Shown: positions 16,210 to 24,753 of the stretch, one piece after another
How positions within the stretch are numbered: position 1 is the stretch's first letter
How the letters are laid out: every line of letters begins with the position of its first letter
NCBI GenBank assembly: GCA_016210565.1
Contig: JACQUA010000280.1
Location: 1 to 32,439 of the forward strand
Reading direction: 5' to 3'
Origin: Chloroflexota bacterium
GTDB taxonomy: Bacteria; Chloroflexota; Dehalococcoidia; JACQUA01
Length of the DNA: 32,439 bases
Program-made: the position numbers and the translations under genes
Notes under the pieces: generated by a model
What the model was told of the DNA's origin: nothing
Database searches by the model: none
What the model saw: the letters and a program-made list of their open reading frames with translations, nothing else

Positions 16210-17364
16210 ATGAAGAGAAGTCTGACAATCATAGCTGCCCTCTTTCTCCTGATTTCATCAGCCGCGGCCTGCGGCAGCGGACCGGCGGTGACGGAGCAGC
16301 CAGTTTCCGGGTCGACAGCCATCAAGCCGGGGACATCCGGCAAGCCCGTCCCGGAGCAGGACTGGGAACGCATCCTGAGCGACGCCAGGAAGGAAGGCTC
16401 GCTGACTTTCTACTCGCAATACGGGAATGACTGGCAACAGTCCGTTTCTGAAGCCATGAAGCAGAAGTACGGGATAACCATGCAGTTCGTAACTGCTTCA
16501 ACGGGGGAGAATACGGCGCGCATCCTGGCCGAATATCAACGCGGGATTCGCATCGCGGATGCCATGGCCATTTCAACGAGCGTTCTTAAAACCTTTCAGA
16601 CTTCCGGTATTCTCCAGCCCCTGGAGAAGGAACTGACGTTGCCGGAGGTCACCGACCCTAAAGCCTGGTACCGCGGTCAACTGAACTGGCTTGATCCGGA
16701 CGAGAAAACCACGATCTCCTGGCGGGAGAACGTGAACGTTCCGCTGGTCATCAACACCGATCAGGTTAAACCCGGAGAGCTGCAGTCCTGGGATGATGTG
16801 CTGAATCCCAGATGGAAAGGTAAACTGCTTTTGAACGACCCCACATCCAGCGGCGGGGGTCAACTCCTCATGGTGAATCTCGCCTACAAACTAAAGGACT
16901 GGGATTTCGTCCGGGCGCTGCTCAGACAGGAGCCGGACCTGCAAAGAGACGACCGTCTGCTCGTGGAATGGCTGGCAAAAGGGAAATATCCCATCCTCAT
17001 CGGCCCGCGCAATGAAGTGGTGTGGTCTTTTGTCAAGGCGGGCGCCCCGCTCAAGAACGCTCAACTTCCGACATACACCTCCGTTGGGGACGGGAACATT
17101 GTTTGGCCCAAGAACGGCCCGCACCCGAACGCGGCAAGGGTATTCATCAACTATTTTCTCAGCAAGGAGGGGCAGACCGCTGCTTCCAGGACAACAGGCC
17201 ACCACAGCCTGAGGGTTGACGTCCCGACCGATTTCCTGGATCCCGGCCTCGTACGCCAGCCGGGCGTGAACTACATCTCCACCTCTGACAAGTCTTTTCT
17301 GGACGCCCAGGAGGAGATGAGGGGTGAAGTGGCCAGGGTATTCAGGGCCTATTTGAGCAAGTAG
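16210..17364 (+). CDS. ABC-type extracellular solute-binding lipoprotein (SBP 3)
   Basis: A 384-residue receptor with signal peptide ending SSAAAC (Cys21; Ala at -3 is unusual for a lipobox but the position is right), then linker, WERILSDARKEGSLTFY, LNPRWKGKLLLNDPTSSGGG and HPNAARVFINYFLSKEGQ. It belongs to the same family as SBP 1 and 2 but is closer to SBP 4: both have WLDPDEKT/DLDPGEKT-type segments and a KLKDWDFVRA/IKDWDFVRA segment. GGAGG lies 5 bases before the ATG. An isochorismatase-type hydrolase and an MmgE/PrpD gene follow, suggesting the receptor delivers their substrate. No permease is present. Confidence 0.87.
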   Translation: MKRSLTIIAALFLLISSAAACGSGPAVTEQPVSGSTAIKPGTSGKPVPEQDWERILSDARKEGSLTFYSQYGNDWQQSVSEAMKQKYGITMQFVTASTGENTARILAEYQRGIRIADAMAISTSVLKTFQTSGILQPLEKELTLPEVTDPKAWYRGQLNWLDPDEKTTISWRENVNVPLVINTDQVKPGELQSWDDVLNPRWKGKLLLNDPTSSGGGQLLMVNLAYKLKDWDFVRALLRQEPDLQRDDRLLVEWLAKGKYPILIGPRNEVVWSFVKAGAPLKNAQLPTYTSVGDGNIVWPKNGPHPNAARVFINYFLSKEGQTAASRTTGHHSLRVDVPTDFLDPGLVRQPGVNYISTSDKSFLDAQEEMRGEVARVFRAYLSK

Positions 17365-17408
17365 CAGGAGTTGTCAGCAGACCAGGTTCTCTGGAGGTTT
17401 GAGGTTTC

Positions 17409-18095
17409 TTGGTTAGACCGTCTTTTATGCTGGAACCGGGAGCCACGGCGCTGGTCGTCGTGGACATGCAATATGCATCAGCTTCCCGTGCCGACGGTAT
17501 GGGGAAGGCTGCCGCGGGGCTGTCGCCCGCGGAAGCCGGTGCCCTGGCCTACCGGTTCGACAGGCTCGAAAGGGTCGTGGTCCCGGCCATTCAGAAGTTG
17601 CTCAGGTTCTTCAGAGAGCACAGGCTGCGCGTTGTCTACCTCACCAACGGGTCGGAAATGCCCGACTACTGGGACTGCCTGCCGCACCGGCGCGCGGGCT
17701 ACGAGGCGAGGAATAACAAAAAGGGTGCCAGGGAGCATGAAATCCTCGATGAGATCAGGCCGCTCGGGAATGAATGCGTCATCAACAAGACAACTACGTC
17801 TCCATTCAATTCGACCAACATCGACATGATTCTCGCCAGGATAATGGGCATCCGGTACCTCCTCTTCACCGGAGTCTCCACAAACCTCTGTGTGGAAAAC
17901 ACCGCCCGGGACGCGTACGACCTGGGTTACCGGTGCGTAATGGTCGAGGATGGCTGCGCCACTACCGAAGAAAGGTTCCACCACGCCGCGCTTGAGCACT
18001 TCGCGAAGTACTTCGGCAGGGTGGACATGGCGGTGGACCTTATCGGAGAGCTGTCGGCGGCTCGGAAAACACAGCACAGCGAGGCTAAGGAATGA
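17409..18095 (+). CDS. Isochorismatase-family cysteine hydrolase (amidase-like)
   Basis: A 228-residue hydrolase with the Asp-Lys-Cys catalytic triad of the family: Asp19 in VVVDMQ, Lys127 in INKTTTSPF and Cys161 in GVSTNLCVENTARDA. The family includes nicotinamidase, N-carbamoylsarcosine amidase, ureidoacrylate amidohydrolase (RutB) and isochorismatase. The TNLCVENTARDAYDLGY stretch is closest in pattern to RutB-like amidases, but no other rut gene is nearby. The start is TTG at 17409 with GGAGG and GAGG upstream; an ATG at 17427 is an alternative. Its stop overlaps the next start as ATGA (18092-18095), so it is translationally coupled to MmgE/PrpD copy 3 and probably works in the same pathway. 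Confidence 0.87.
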   Translation: MVRPSFMLEPGATALVVVDMQYASASRADGMGKAAAGLSPAEAGALAYRFDRLERVVVPAIQKLLRFFREHRLRVVYLTNGSEMPDYWDCLPHRRAGYEARNNKKGAREHEILDEIRPLGNECVINKTTTSPFNSTNIDMILARIMGIRYLLFTGVSTNLCVENTARDAYDLGYRCVMVEDGCATTEERFHHAALEHFAKYFGRVDMAVDLIGELSAARKTQHSEAKE

Positions 18096-19504
18096 GCGCT
18101 AAAGGACCAACTGAAGACTTCGCCAACTGGATCGTGAATATCACGTATGACGAAATGCCCCCGGCGGCAAAGCGAGTGGCCGGCGAGACCTGTTTTGATT
18201 GCATGGGAGTAATACTGGCAGGGTCGCTCCAGCCCCTGGGGAAGATCATTATCCAGTACGGGCACAAACTCGGCGGCGACGCCGAAGCCACGGTCATACC
18301 GGACGGACGGCGACTGTCAGCGGCCAGCGCGGCCCTGGTCAACGGCGCGCTGGCGCGCGCCCTGGACTACGATGACACCAGCGGTTTTTCCCATTCTGCT
18401 TCGGTACTTCTTCCGGCGCTGCTGGCCCTGGCAGAGGCACGAGGCGCCTCCGGGCGGGACCTCCTGGAGGCCTATATCATCGGCCACGAGGTGGGCGAAA
18501 CCCTGACCCCCCGGGGCAAGACCGGGGAATACCCGTTTCAAAAGCAGCCGGTGTTTGGACGAATGGGGGCCACGGCAGCCTGCGCCAGGCTCCTCAGGCT
18601 CGACCGGGAGCAGACCAGGATGGCCCTGGGAATCGCCGGCTCCATGGCCTCGGGACTGGAACATAACCTCGGCACCATGGCCACCCCCCTCCATGCGGGA
18701 CTGGCGGCGCGCGACGGGGTCATGGCCGCCGAGCTGGCAGCCCGGGCCTGGACCTCGGGCGAGCGCATCCTGGAGCACCCCCTGGGCTTCATCAACGCTT
18801 TCATGAGTCCGGCTTTCATGGGACCGGCCCAGAACCCCCAGACACTGGCGGAACACCTGGGGAACCCCTACCGCATCCAGGACATCGTGCTTCTCAAGAA
18901 GTATCCCTGCGGGCACTCCAACCATTACACCATAGATTCGCTGCTGGAAATGATGCAGGAGCACCATTTTGACTACCGGGACGTAGAGTCGGTGGAAGTG
19001 TCCCAGCCCTACTATTCCCACTACATAGACCCGGTAAACGAAAGGCCCCGGACCGGCCTCCAGGGCAAGTTCAGCATGGTCTACAACGCCGCCGCCGCGC
19101 TGGTCCTGGGGAAGGTGGACATCGACACTTTTTCCGACGAGCAGGTCAAAGACCCCCGCATCGCGGAAACCATGGATAAGGTCCACGTTCGGGTCTTGTC
19201 CAAATGGGAGATCAGCTACGATGAAATGGAGCGCCGGTGGCCGGGGGGCAGATCAACCGGGATGACCGGAAAGCCTGTCGTGGTCCGCCTCCGGGACGGG
19301 AAGGTCCTGACCAAAGCTGTTGCGCCAGACCGGATACTCGGCAGCCAGAAGAACCCCTGGGACCCGGAAAAGGTGCGGGCCAAGTTCGAAACCAACGCGC
19401 GATTGGCCCTGCCCGAGCACAAAGTTCAGGAAGCCGCGCGTGTCTGGTCCCGGCTGGAACAGATAAATGATATTCGAGAGGCAGTCCCATGCGTACTGAA
19501 GTGA
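18092..19504 (+). CDS. MmgE/PrpD-family protein, copy 3
   Basis: A 470-residue paralogue overlapping the hydrolase gene by 4 bases (ATGA), with AAGGA just upstream. Features as in copy 1: GPTEDFANWIVN start, LDYDDTSGFSHSAS with the Asp-Asp pair and the non-canonical His motif, GIAGSMASGLEHNLGT and KKYPCGHSNHYT. It is very close to copy 4 at 23182, with long stretches of near-identical DNA (see findings). The shared operon with a cysteine amidase suggests a substrate that carries an amide or carbamoyl group, or a product of its hydrolysis. This is inference only. Confidence 0.88.
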   Translation: MSAKGPTEDFANWIVNITYDEMPPAAKRVAGETCFDCMGVILAGSLQPLGKIIIQYGHKLGGDAEATVIPDGRRLSAASAALVNGALARALDYDDTSGFSHSASVLLPALLALAEARGASGRDLLEAYIIGHEVGETLTPRGKTGEYPFQKQPVFGRMGATAACARLLRLDREQTRMALGIAGSMASGLEHNLGTMATPLHAGLAARDGVMAAELAARAWTSGERILEHPLGFINAFMSPAFMGPAQNPQTLAEHLGNPYRIQDIVLLKKYPCGHSNHYTIDSLLEMMQEHHFDYRDVESVEVSQPYYSHYIDPVNERPRTGLQGKFSMVYNAAAALVLGKVDIDTFSDEQVKDPRIAETMDKVHVRVLSKWEISYDEMERRWPGGRSTGMTGKPVVVRLRDGKVLTKAVAPDRILGSQKNPWDPEKVRAKFETNARLALPEHKVQEAARVWSRLEQINDIREAVPCVLK

Positions 19505-19525
19505 TCAGCCCGTCAGGATAAATGC

Positions 19526-19651
19526 AACCACAAGATTACACGAGACGGACACCAGAGAAAGACGAAGAATGGCCATTTTCAGATCCAGGCAACATAGGCC
19601 ATGCGGTCGGCGAAAAGAATCTTGTGAAAATCTTGTGCAATCCCGTGGTTT
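19526..19651. repeat. Dispersed intergenic element with inverted AACCAC...GTGGTTT ends
   Basis: Left arm AACCACAAGATTACACGAGA then GACACCAGAGA; right arm CTTGTGAAAATCTTGTGCAA then CCCGTGGTTT. The arms are imperfect inverted repeats of each other, and the left arm matches the minus strand at 10583-10622. No reading frame inside. It may be a degraded non-autonomous mobile element or a fold with a transcriptional role. Confidence 0.5.
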
Positions 19652-19710
19652 ACCGTTCAACTCATTGGTGCACAGTTCCTTAGTGCGTCTGTATTAATGG
19701 AGGAAACGAA

Positions 19711-20877
19711 GTGAGTACCATGTTGAAGATAGCAACGAGTTTCTTGCTCCTGCTTGCCATGGTGGCCTGCGCCCGCGGTCCGACACCCGCCGGACAGGTC
19801 ACCACCACCCCGGCGGCAGCCAGGCCCGAATCGGGCGCCAGGCCCGCCTGGGAGCTCGACTGGGAACGCACGCTCGTGGCAGCCAGGAACGAGGGCCGGG
19901 TCACGATGTACACGACTCAGGGTGCGGAATTTCGAACCGCCCTGGGCGAAGCCATGGCCAGGAAGTTCTCGGTCACGCTGGACTCGCTGACGGGCAGAAG
20001 CGAAGAAATCGCCGAGCGCATAAACCGGGAACAGAAGATTCAGGCCTATAATGCGGATGTGTTGATCGCCATTTCGACTACCAATTTTGGGGCGTACCAC
20101 GATTCGGGTGTCTTGCAATCGCTGGAGAAGGTAGTTGTCCTTCCGGAGGTGCTGGGTCCGAAAGCCTGGTGGTGGGGAGAGGTCAAGTGGCTGGACCTGG
20201 ATCCCGGCGAAAAGACCGTCTTCGCCTTTCGCGATGCCGTGTCTCCGCCGATGCTGGTAAACACCAACCTCGTCAAGCCGGGCGAGCTGAAGTCCTGGAA
20301 TGACTTGCTCGACCCAAAGTGGAAGGGAAAGATTCTTTTGAGCGACCCGACTACCGGCGGGGCGGGGGGACAGACCATGAGCACGCTGGCCTTCGGGATC
20401 AAGGACTGGGATTTCGTCAGGGCCTTTTTGAAGCAGGAACCGACCATAGTCCGGGATGACCGCCTGGTGACGGAGTGGGTGGCGCAGGGGAAATTCCCCA
20501 TCCTCATCGGTCCCATGAAGGGAGTGGTGTACCAGTTCCAGCAGGCAGGGGCGCCAATAGACTATTTCACCCCTTCAGAAGGCACCTATTCGTCCGTGGG
20601 CGCCGGGACCGTTGCCCTCGTCAAGGGCAGCCCTCACCCGAACGCGGCGAAAGTGTTCATCAATTTCCTGTTGAGCCGGGAAGGCCAGACCATCGCCGCC
20701 GAAACGAGTGGCTACCAGAGCGCCCGGGTTGACGTGCCGACCGACCGCCTGGACCCAGTAACCCTTCGCCAGCCGGGGATAAAATATTTCGCCACAATAG
20801 ATAGAGGCTATCGCCAGAAGGAGAGCGAAGTGCGAAGAGAGGTGGTGAGGCTATTCCAGGAGTACATGAAGAAATGA
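19711..20877 (+). CDS. ABC-type extracellular solute-binding lipoprotein (SBP 4)
   Basis: A 388-residue receptor. Signal peptide ends AMVAC (Cys20), then a Thr/Pro/Ala linker, WERTLVAARNEGRVTMY, LLDPKWKGKILLSDP and HPNAAKVFINFLLSREGQ. The GTG at 19711 is preferred over the ATG at 19720 because GGAGG lies 7 bases before the GTG but 16 before the ATG. It resembles SBP 3 most. It lies between MmgE/PrpD copy 3 and the aldehyde:ferredoxin oxidoreductase gene, separated from both by repeats, so it may be its own transcription unit. Confidence 0.87.
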   Translation: MSTMLKIATSFLLLLAMVACARGPTPAGQVTTTPAAARPESGARPAWELDWERTLVAARNEGRVTMYTTQGAEFRTALGEAMARKFSVTLDSLTGRSEEIAERINREQKIQAYNADVLIAISTTNFGAYHDSGVLQSLEKVVVLPEVLGPKAWWWGEVKWLDLDPGEKTVFAFRDAVSPPMLVNTNLVKPGELKSWNDLLDPKWKGKILLSDPTTGGAGGQTMSTLAFGIKDWDFVRAFLKQEPTIVRDDRLVTEWVAQGKFPILIGPMKGVVYQFQQAGAPIDYFTPSEGTYSSVGAGTVALVKGSPHPNAAKVFINFLLSREGQTIAAETSGYQSARVDVPTDRLDPVTLRQPGIKYFATIDRGYRQKESEVRREVVRLFQEYMKK

Positions 20878-20878
20878 A

Positions 20879-21011
20879 AATGTCATTCCGAGCGAAGACG
20901 AGCGTCAGCGAGTCGTAGCCGAAGAATCTCTGGCTCGTTCTCCCGCAGAGCCGAAAGACCCTTCGCCTGCCCTTCGCTTCGCTCAGGGCTCCGGCTCAGG
21001 GTGACATTTTC
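20879..21011. repeat. Intergenic repeat block (GAGCGAAG family)
   Basis: Begins two bases after the SBP 4 stop with TGTCATTCCGAGCGAAGACG and closes with CTTCGCTTCGCTCAGGGCTC and GGGTGACATTTTC, so the ends are inverted relative to each other. The same words occur at 1-90 and 27560-27815. No coding sequence. Confidence 0.7.
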
Positions 21012-21038
21012 TGGGCTCGTTCTTACTGAGGTGCTATT

Positions 21039-22982
21039 ATGGTTCCCTACGGATACGGAAAAATACTCGACGTTGATCTTGCGACGGGAGAGCTTGGAAC
21101 GCGCGAAATCGCCCCGCTGCTGGCCCAGGATTTCCTCGGCGGCATGGGGTTCGGCTGCAAGGTCCTTTATGATGAGGTTGGCCCTGCCGTGGACCCTTAT
21201 TCCCCTGGCAACGTCATAATCTTTGCCAACGGGCCTCTCACGGGGACTAACGCGCCCTGCGCTGGCAGAACGGAAATAACGACGAAATCTCCGTTGACCG
21301 GAAGCATCGGCACAGGGAATACCGGAGGGGTCTGGGGGGCCCAACTGAAGCATGCCGGCTTCGATTTCATTATCGTGAGAAACCGGGCGGAAAAGCCTGT
21401 ATACCTCTCGATAGATGACAGCGTGGTCAGCATCCGGAACGCCCAACATCTATGGGGGAAGGATACCAGGGCGACCTCCGATATTCTCAGGAAAGAGCTG
21501 ACGCCGGCGGTTTCCGTTTTGACCATCGGCCCGGCGGGTGAGAACCTTGTTAGATATGCCTGCCCGGTTAATGATTACCATCACGTTGCGGGCAGGGCCG
21601 GCGCCGGCGCTGTGATGGGATCAAAACACCTTAAGGCAATCGCAGTCCGCGGGACCGGCGCCGTGAACCTCGCAAGGCCGGAGGAGTTTCGCGAGGCAGC
21701 GAGGGAAGCCAGAGAGCGGATACTGGCGGCCAAAGCGGCCGACAAAATGCCCGGCGGGCCTGTCGATGCCAGAAGGGAGTACCTGGAACGCGGTTGCCTC
21801 CCGGGAAAGAACTATCAAACAGGCGTCGTGCCCGGATTCGTCGAGACCAGGGGTGTGGAGGTGGCCAGGAAGTATCTGGTAAGGCAGGAGGCCACCTGTC
21901 ACGCCTGTCCAATATCGTGCTTCAATGTCGTGGAGGTCAACGAAGGAAAGTATGCCGGCCTGAGTGTCAACAGAGGCATTGCCCCTGGTCCCGTGATCGA
22001 ATGGGGAGCGAAATGCGGCCTGGACAACCTGCCAGCAATCTGGAAGTGCAAGGAGTTGTGCCATCTGCTCGGAATGGACTACGTGTCGGCATCCGGCGTC
22101 ATCGCCTTTGCCATGGAGCTATTTCAGAGAGGCATATTAACGGCGCGGGACGTAGATGGCCTGGAATTCAACTGGGGCAACGAAGACGCTGCGACAGAGA
22201 TGCTACGCCGGATAGCTGCCCGGCAGGGTTTTGGTGATGTCCTGGCCGAAGGCGCCGTGAGGGCGGCCGCCAGGATCGGAAAGAGGTCTGACCGGTTTGT
22301 CATGGCCATAAAGGGCATGGAAATGATGTCCCAAGACCCGAGGTCGGGCCGCCGGGGTTTTGTCTTTGGCGGATTGACTAACCCCAGGGGCGGCGACAAC
22401 GTGAAGACCACCCACATGCACGCCGACCGGTACAATCCTAACTGGTGGCTCGATAGATTCGATATGGCCGGAGATGCGAAGGCGAAGATATATGAAGGCG
22501 TCTCCGCCCGGGAGGTCGCCGACACCTGGACCGGAAAACCTCTCATGTCCACCTGGTTTGAAGATTTGTACTCGGTTGCCAATAGCCTCGGGGTTTGCTT
22601 CTTCCCCATAGGCTTCGTCCTGGCCCTGGGGCCCGCTTATCTTTCGAGGCTGTTCTCGGCCTGCACTGGAATCGAAACCACACCGCAGGAGTTGATGAAG
22701 TCGGGCGAAAGGGTATTCACGCTTTTCAAGGCGTATAGCGTCCGGGAGGGCCTGACCCGGAAAGACGACGCCTGGCCCGACAGGTTCTACAGGGAGCCTC
22801 TGCCGGAAGGTCCCGCCCGAGGCGCCGTGTTGTCCAGGGAAGCCGTCGGACGCCTTCTCGATGAGTATTACGAGCTGAGGGGCTGGGAAAAAGAGTCCGG
22901 AGTCCCCACCAGGCAGAAGTTGAACGAGTTGGGGTTGCACGATATTGCCGATGAGCTGGTGAGGCTGGAGCTGATACGATAA
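21039..22982 (+). CDS. Tungsten-type aldehyde:ferredoxin oxidoreductase
   Basis: A 647-residue enzyme, slightly longer than the ~600-residue norm. It would oxidise an aldehyde to the acid with ferredoxin, or run in reverse, using a tungsten bis-pterin. The 4Fe-4S ligands are complete: Cys287, Cys290 and Cys294 (CHACPISC) and a distal Cys520 (SLGVC). Pterin-binding landmarks include GPLTGTNAPCAGRTEITTKS near 65-84 and AGRAGAGAVMGSKHLKAI near 184-201. The canonical KGMEMPAYDPR reads KGMEMMSQDPR, a change near the tungsten site that may indicate a different substrate. No signal peptide. ATG start with GAGGTG upstream. Such enzymes are oxygen-sensitive, which suggests an anaerobic or microaerobic setting. 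Aromatic and aliphatic acid metabolism are both possible. Confidence 0.92.
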   Translation: MVPYGYGKILDVDLATGELGTREIAPLLAQDFLGGMGFGCKVLYDEVGPAVDPYSPGNVIIFANGPLTGTNAPCAGRTEITTKSPLTGSIGTGNTGGVWGAQLKHAGFDFIIVRNRAEKPVYLSIDDSVVSIRNAQHLWGKDTRATSDILRKELTPAVSVLTIGPAGENLVRYACPVNDYHHVAGRAGAGAVMGSKHLKAIAVRGTGAVNLARPEEFREAAREARERILAAKAADKMPGGPVDARREYLERGCLPGKNYQTGVVPGFVETRGVEVARKYLVRQEATCHACPISCFNVVEVNEGKYAGLSVNRGIAPGPVIEWGAKCGLDNLPAIWKCKELCHLLGMDYVSASGVIAFAMELFQRGILTARDVDGLEFNWGNEDAATEMLRRIAARQGFGDVLAEGAVRAAARIGKRSDRFVMAIKGMEMMSQDPRSGRRGFVFGGLTNPRGGDNVKTTHMHADRYNPNWWLDRFDMAGDAKAKIYEGVSAREVADTWTGKPLMSTWFEDLYSVANSLGVCFFPIGFVLALGPAYLSRLFSACTGIETTPQELMKSGERVFTLFKAYSVREGLTRKDDAWPDRFYREPLPEGPARGAVLSREAVGRLLDEYYELRGWEKESGVPTRQKLNELGLHDIADELVRLELIR

Positions 22983-23181
22983 TAGACTTGATCCGGATCA
23001 TTCATCAGCCGGAGGGCTTGTAGCCGCAGGTCTTTAGCCTGCGGGGGCGGGGAAAGTTGAGCCCCCAGACAGCTCATGCAGGAACCGGGGTAATAAGCTA
23101 TGGCGCTCTCTAAGAGCGGCGCGGTAACACCCTTCCGCGCGCCGGGCAGCAACTTTACTTGAGAGGACGGAAACACGACAT
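22983..23181. other. Intergenic region with a GCAGG...CCTGC hairpin
   Basis: No gene visible. A short palindromic repeat CCGCAGG-TCTTTAG-CCTGCGG lies near 23023-23044; a degraded relative (AGGTCTTTAGCC) lies near 10545, and a similar GGGGCTTTAGCCCC hairpin at 24689-24702. The element is a frequent style of repeat between genes and could act as a terminator after the oxidoreductase gene. Confidence 0.5.
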
Positions 23182-24630
23182 ATGGGACCAACAGAACAGA
23201 TGGCAAACTGGATCGTCAATACTACATATGACGAAATGCCCGCGGCGGCAAAGCGGGTGGCCGGTGAGACCTGTTTCGACTGCCTGGGGGGAATGCTCGC
23301 CGGCTCGGTGCAGCCCCTGGGGAGGACCATCATCGACTACGGGCATAAGCTTGGAGGCGACCCTGAAGCCACGGTCATCCCGGAGGGACGGCGACTGTCG
23401 ACCCCCAACGCGGCGCTGGTCAACGGCACGCTGGCCCATGCAATGGATTTTGACGACTCCAGCGCGTTTGCGCATTCGGCGTCCATTCTCCTCCCGGCGT
23501 TGCTGGCTCTAGCAGAGGCAAGAGGCGCCTCGGGGAGGGAGCTCCTGGAGGCGTACATCATCGGCCACGAGGTGGGCGAAGCCCTGACGCCCCGGGGCAA
23601 GACCGGCGAATACCCGTTTCAGAAGCAGCCGGTGATTGGGCGGATGGGGGCCACGGCTGCCTGCGCCAAACTCCTCAGGCTCGACCGGGAGCAGACCAGG
23701 ATGGCCCTGGGAATCGCGGGATCCATGGCCTCGGGACTGGAACATAACCTCGGCACCATGACCAACCCCCTTCACGCCGGGCTGGCGGCCCGCGATGGGG
23801 TCATGGCCGCCGAGCTGGCGGCCCGGGGTTGGACCTCGGGCGAGCGCATTCTGGAACACCCCCTGGGCTTCATCAACGCTTTCATGGGCCCCGCCTTCCT
23901 GGGACCGGCCCAGAACCCGCAGGCGCTGGCGGAACGTCTGGGGAATCCCTACCGCATCCAGGACATCGTGACCCTAAAGAAATATCCCTGCGGACTATCC
24001 AATCATTACACCATCGATGCGCTACTGGAGCTGATGCAGGAGCACCATTTTGGCTTCAGAGACGTTGAGTCTGTGGAGGTATCCCAGCCCTACTATTCCC
24101 ACTACATAGACCCGGTAAACGAAAGGCCCCGCACCGGCCTCCAGGGCAAGTTCAGTATGGTCTACAACGCCGCCGCGGCGCTGGTCCTGGGGAAGGTGGA
24201 CATCGACACTTTTTCCGACCAACGGGTCAAAGACCCCCGCATCCAGGAAACCATGGACAAGATCCATGTGCGGGTCCTCTCCAAATGGGAAATCGGCTAC
24301 GACGAAATCGAACAGCGCTGGCCCAAGGGTGGAACGACCGGAGCTACGGGAAGACCCATTGTCGTTCGACTCAAAGGCGGCAAGGTCCTCAGCAAAGCTG
24401 TAGTTCCCGGCCGGCTATTGGGAAGCCAGAAGAATCCCTGGGCTTTCGAGAATATCCGGGACAAATTCGAAACCAATGCGCGACTGGCATTGCCCGAACA
24501 CCAGGTCCAGGCGGCCGTGCGGGTGTGGTCCGGGCCGGAGCAAATCAAAGACATTCAAGAGGCCATCCGGTGCGTGGTAGCATGCCAGGACGTAGCGCTA
24601 ATGGGAACGGATGGACACGGTCCGGCATGA
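23182..24630 (+). CDS. MmgE/PrpD-family protein, copy 4
   Basis: A 482-residue paralogue of copy 3, with the same landmarks: GPTEQMANWIVN start, MDFDDSSAFAHSAS, GIAGSMASGLEHNLGT and KKYPCGLSNHYT. The C-terminus runs about 15 residues past copies 1 and 3 (ending ...MGTDGHGPA) and looks like read-through into former intergenic DNA. Several blocks of the gene are almost identical in DNA to copy 3, about 5 kb upstream, which implies recent duplication or gene conversion. Copy 1 is more distant. The ATG is chosen by alignment with the paralogues; only a weak GGACGG precedes it. Confidence 0.88.
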   Translation: MGPTEQMANWIVNTTYDEMPAAAKRVAGETCFDCLGGMLAGSVQPLGRTIIDYGHKLGGDPEATVIPEGRRLSTPNAALVNGTLAHAMDFDDSSAFAHSASILLPALLALAEARGASGRELLEAYIIGHEVGEALTPRGKTGEYPFQKQPVIGRMGATAACAKLLRLDREQTRMALGIAGSMASGLEHNLGTMTNPLHAGLAARDGVMAAELAARGWTSGERILEHPLGFINAFMGPAFLGPAQNPQALAERLGNPYRIQDIVTLKKYPCGLSNHYTIDALLELMQEHHFGFRDVESVEVSQPYYSHYIDPVNERPRTGLQGKFSMVYNAAAALVLGKVDIDTFSDQRVKDPRIQETMDKIHVRVLSKWEIGYDEIEQRWPKGGTTGATGRPIVVRLKGGKVLSKAVVPGRLLGSQKNPWAFENIRDKFETNARLALPEHQVQAAVRVWSGPEQIKDIQEAIRCVVACQDVALMGTDGHGPA

Positions 24631-24687
24631 CCTGTCTTTGCGCGTCTCGATGATGGTCATTCGCGAAATGTCTTTGCACCTGCAACG

Positions 24688-24703
24688 CGGGGCTTTAGCC
24701 CCG
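24688..24703. repeat. GGGGCTTTAGCCCC hairpin repeat
   Basis: Perfect 6-base stem CGGGGC-TTTA-GCCCCG. Related to the hairpin near 23023 (TCTTTAGCC core). It lies between MmgE/PrpD copy 4 and the divergent CapA-like gene and may act as a terminator or processing signal. Confidence 0.6.
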
Positions 24704-24753
24704 TGCCCACAGACAACTAAAGCTGGCCGTTGCAGAGGTGCAACTGTAAGCGT

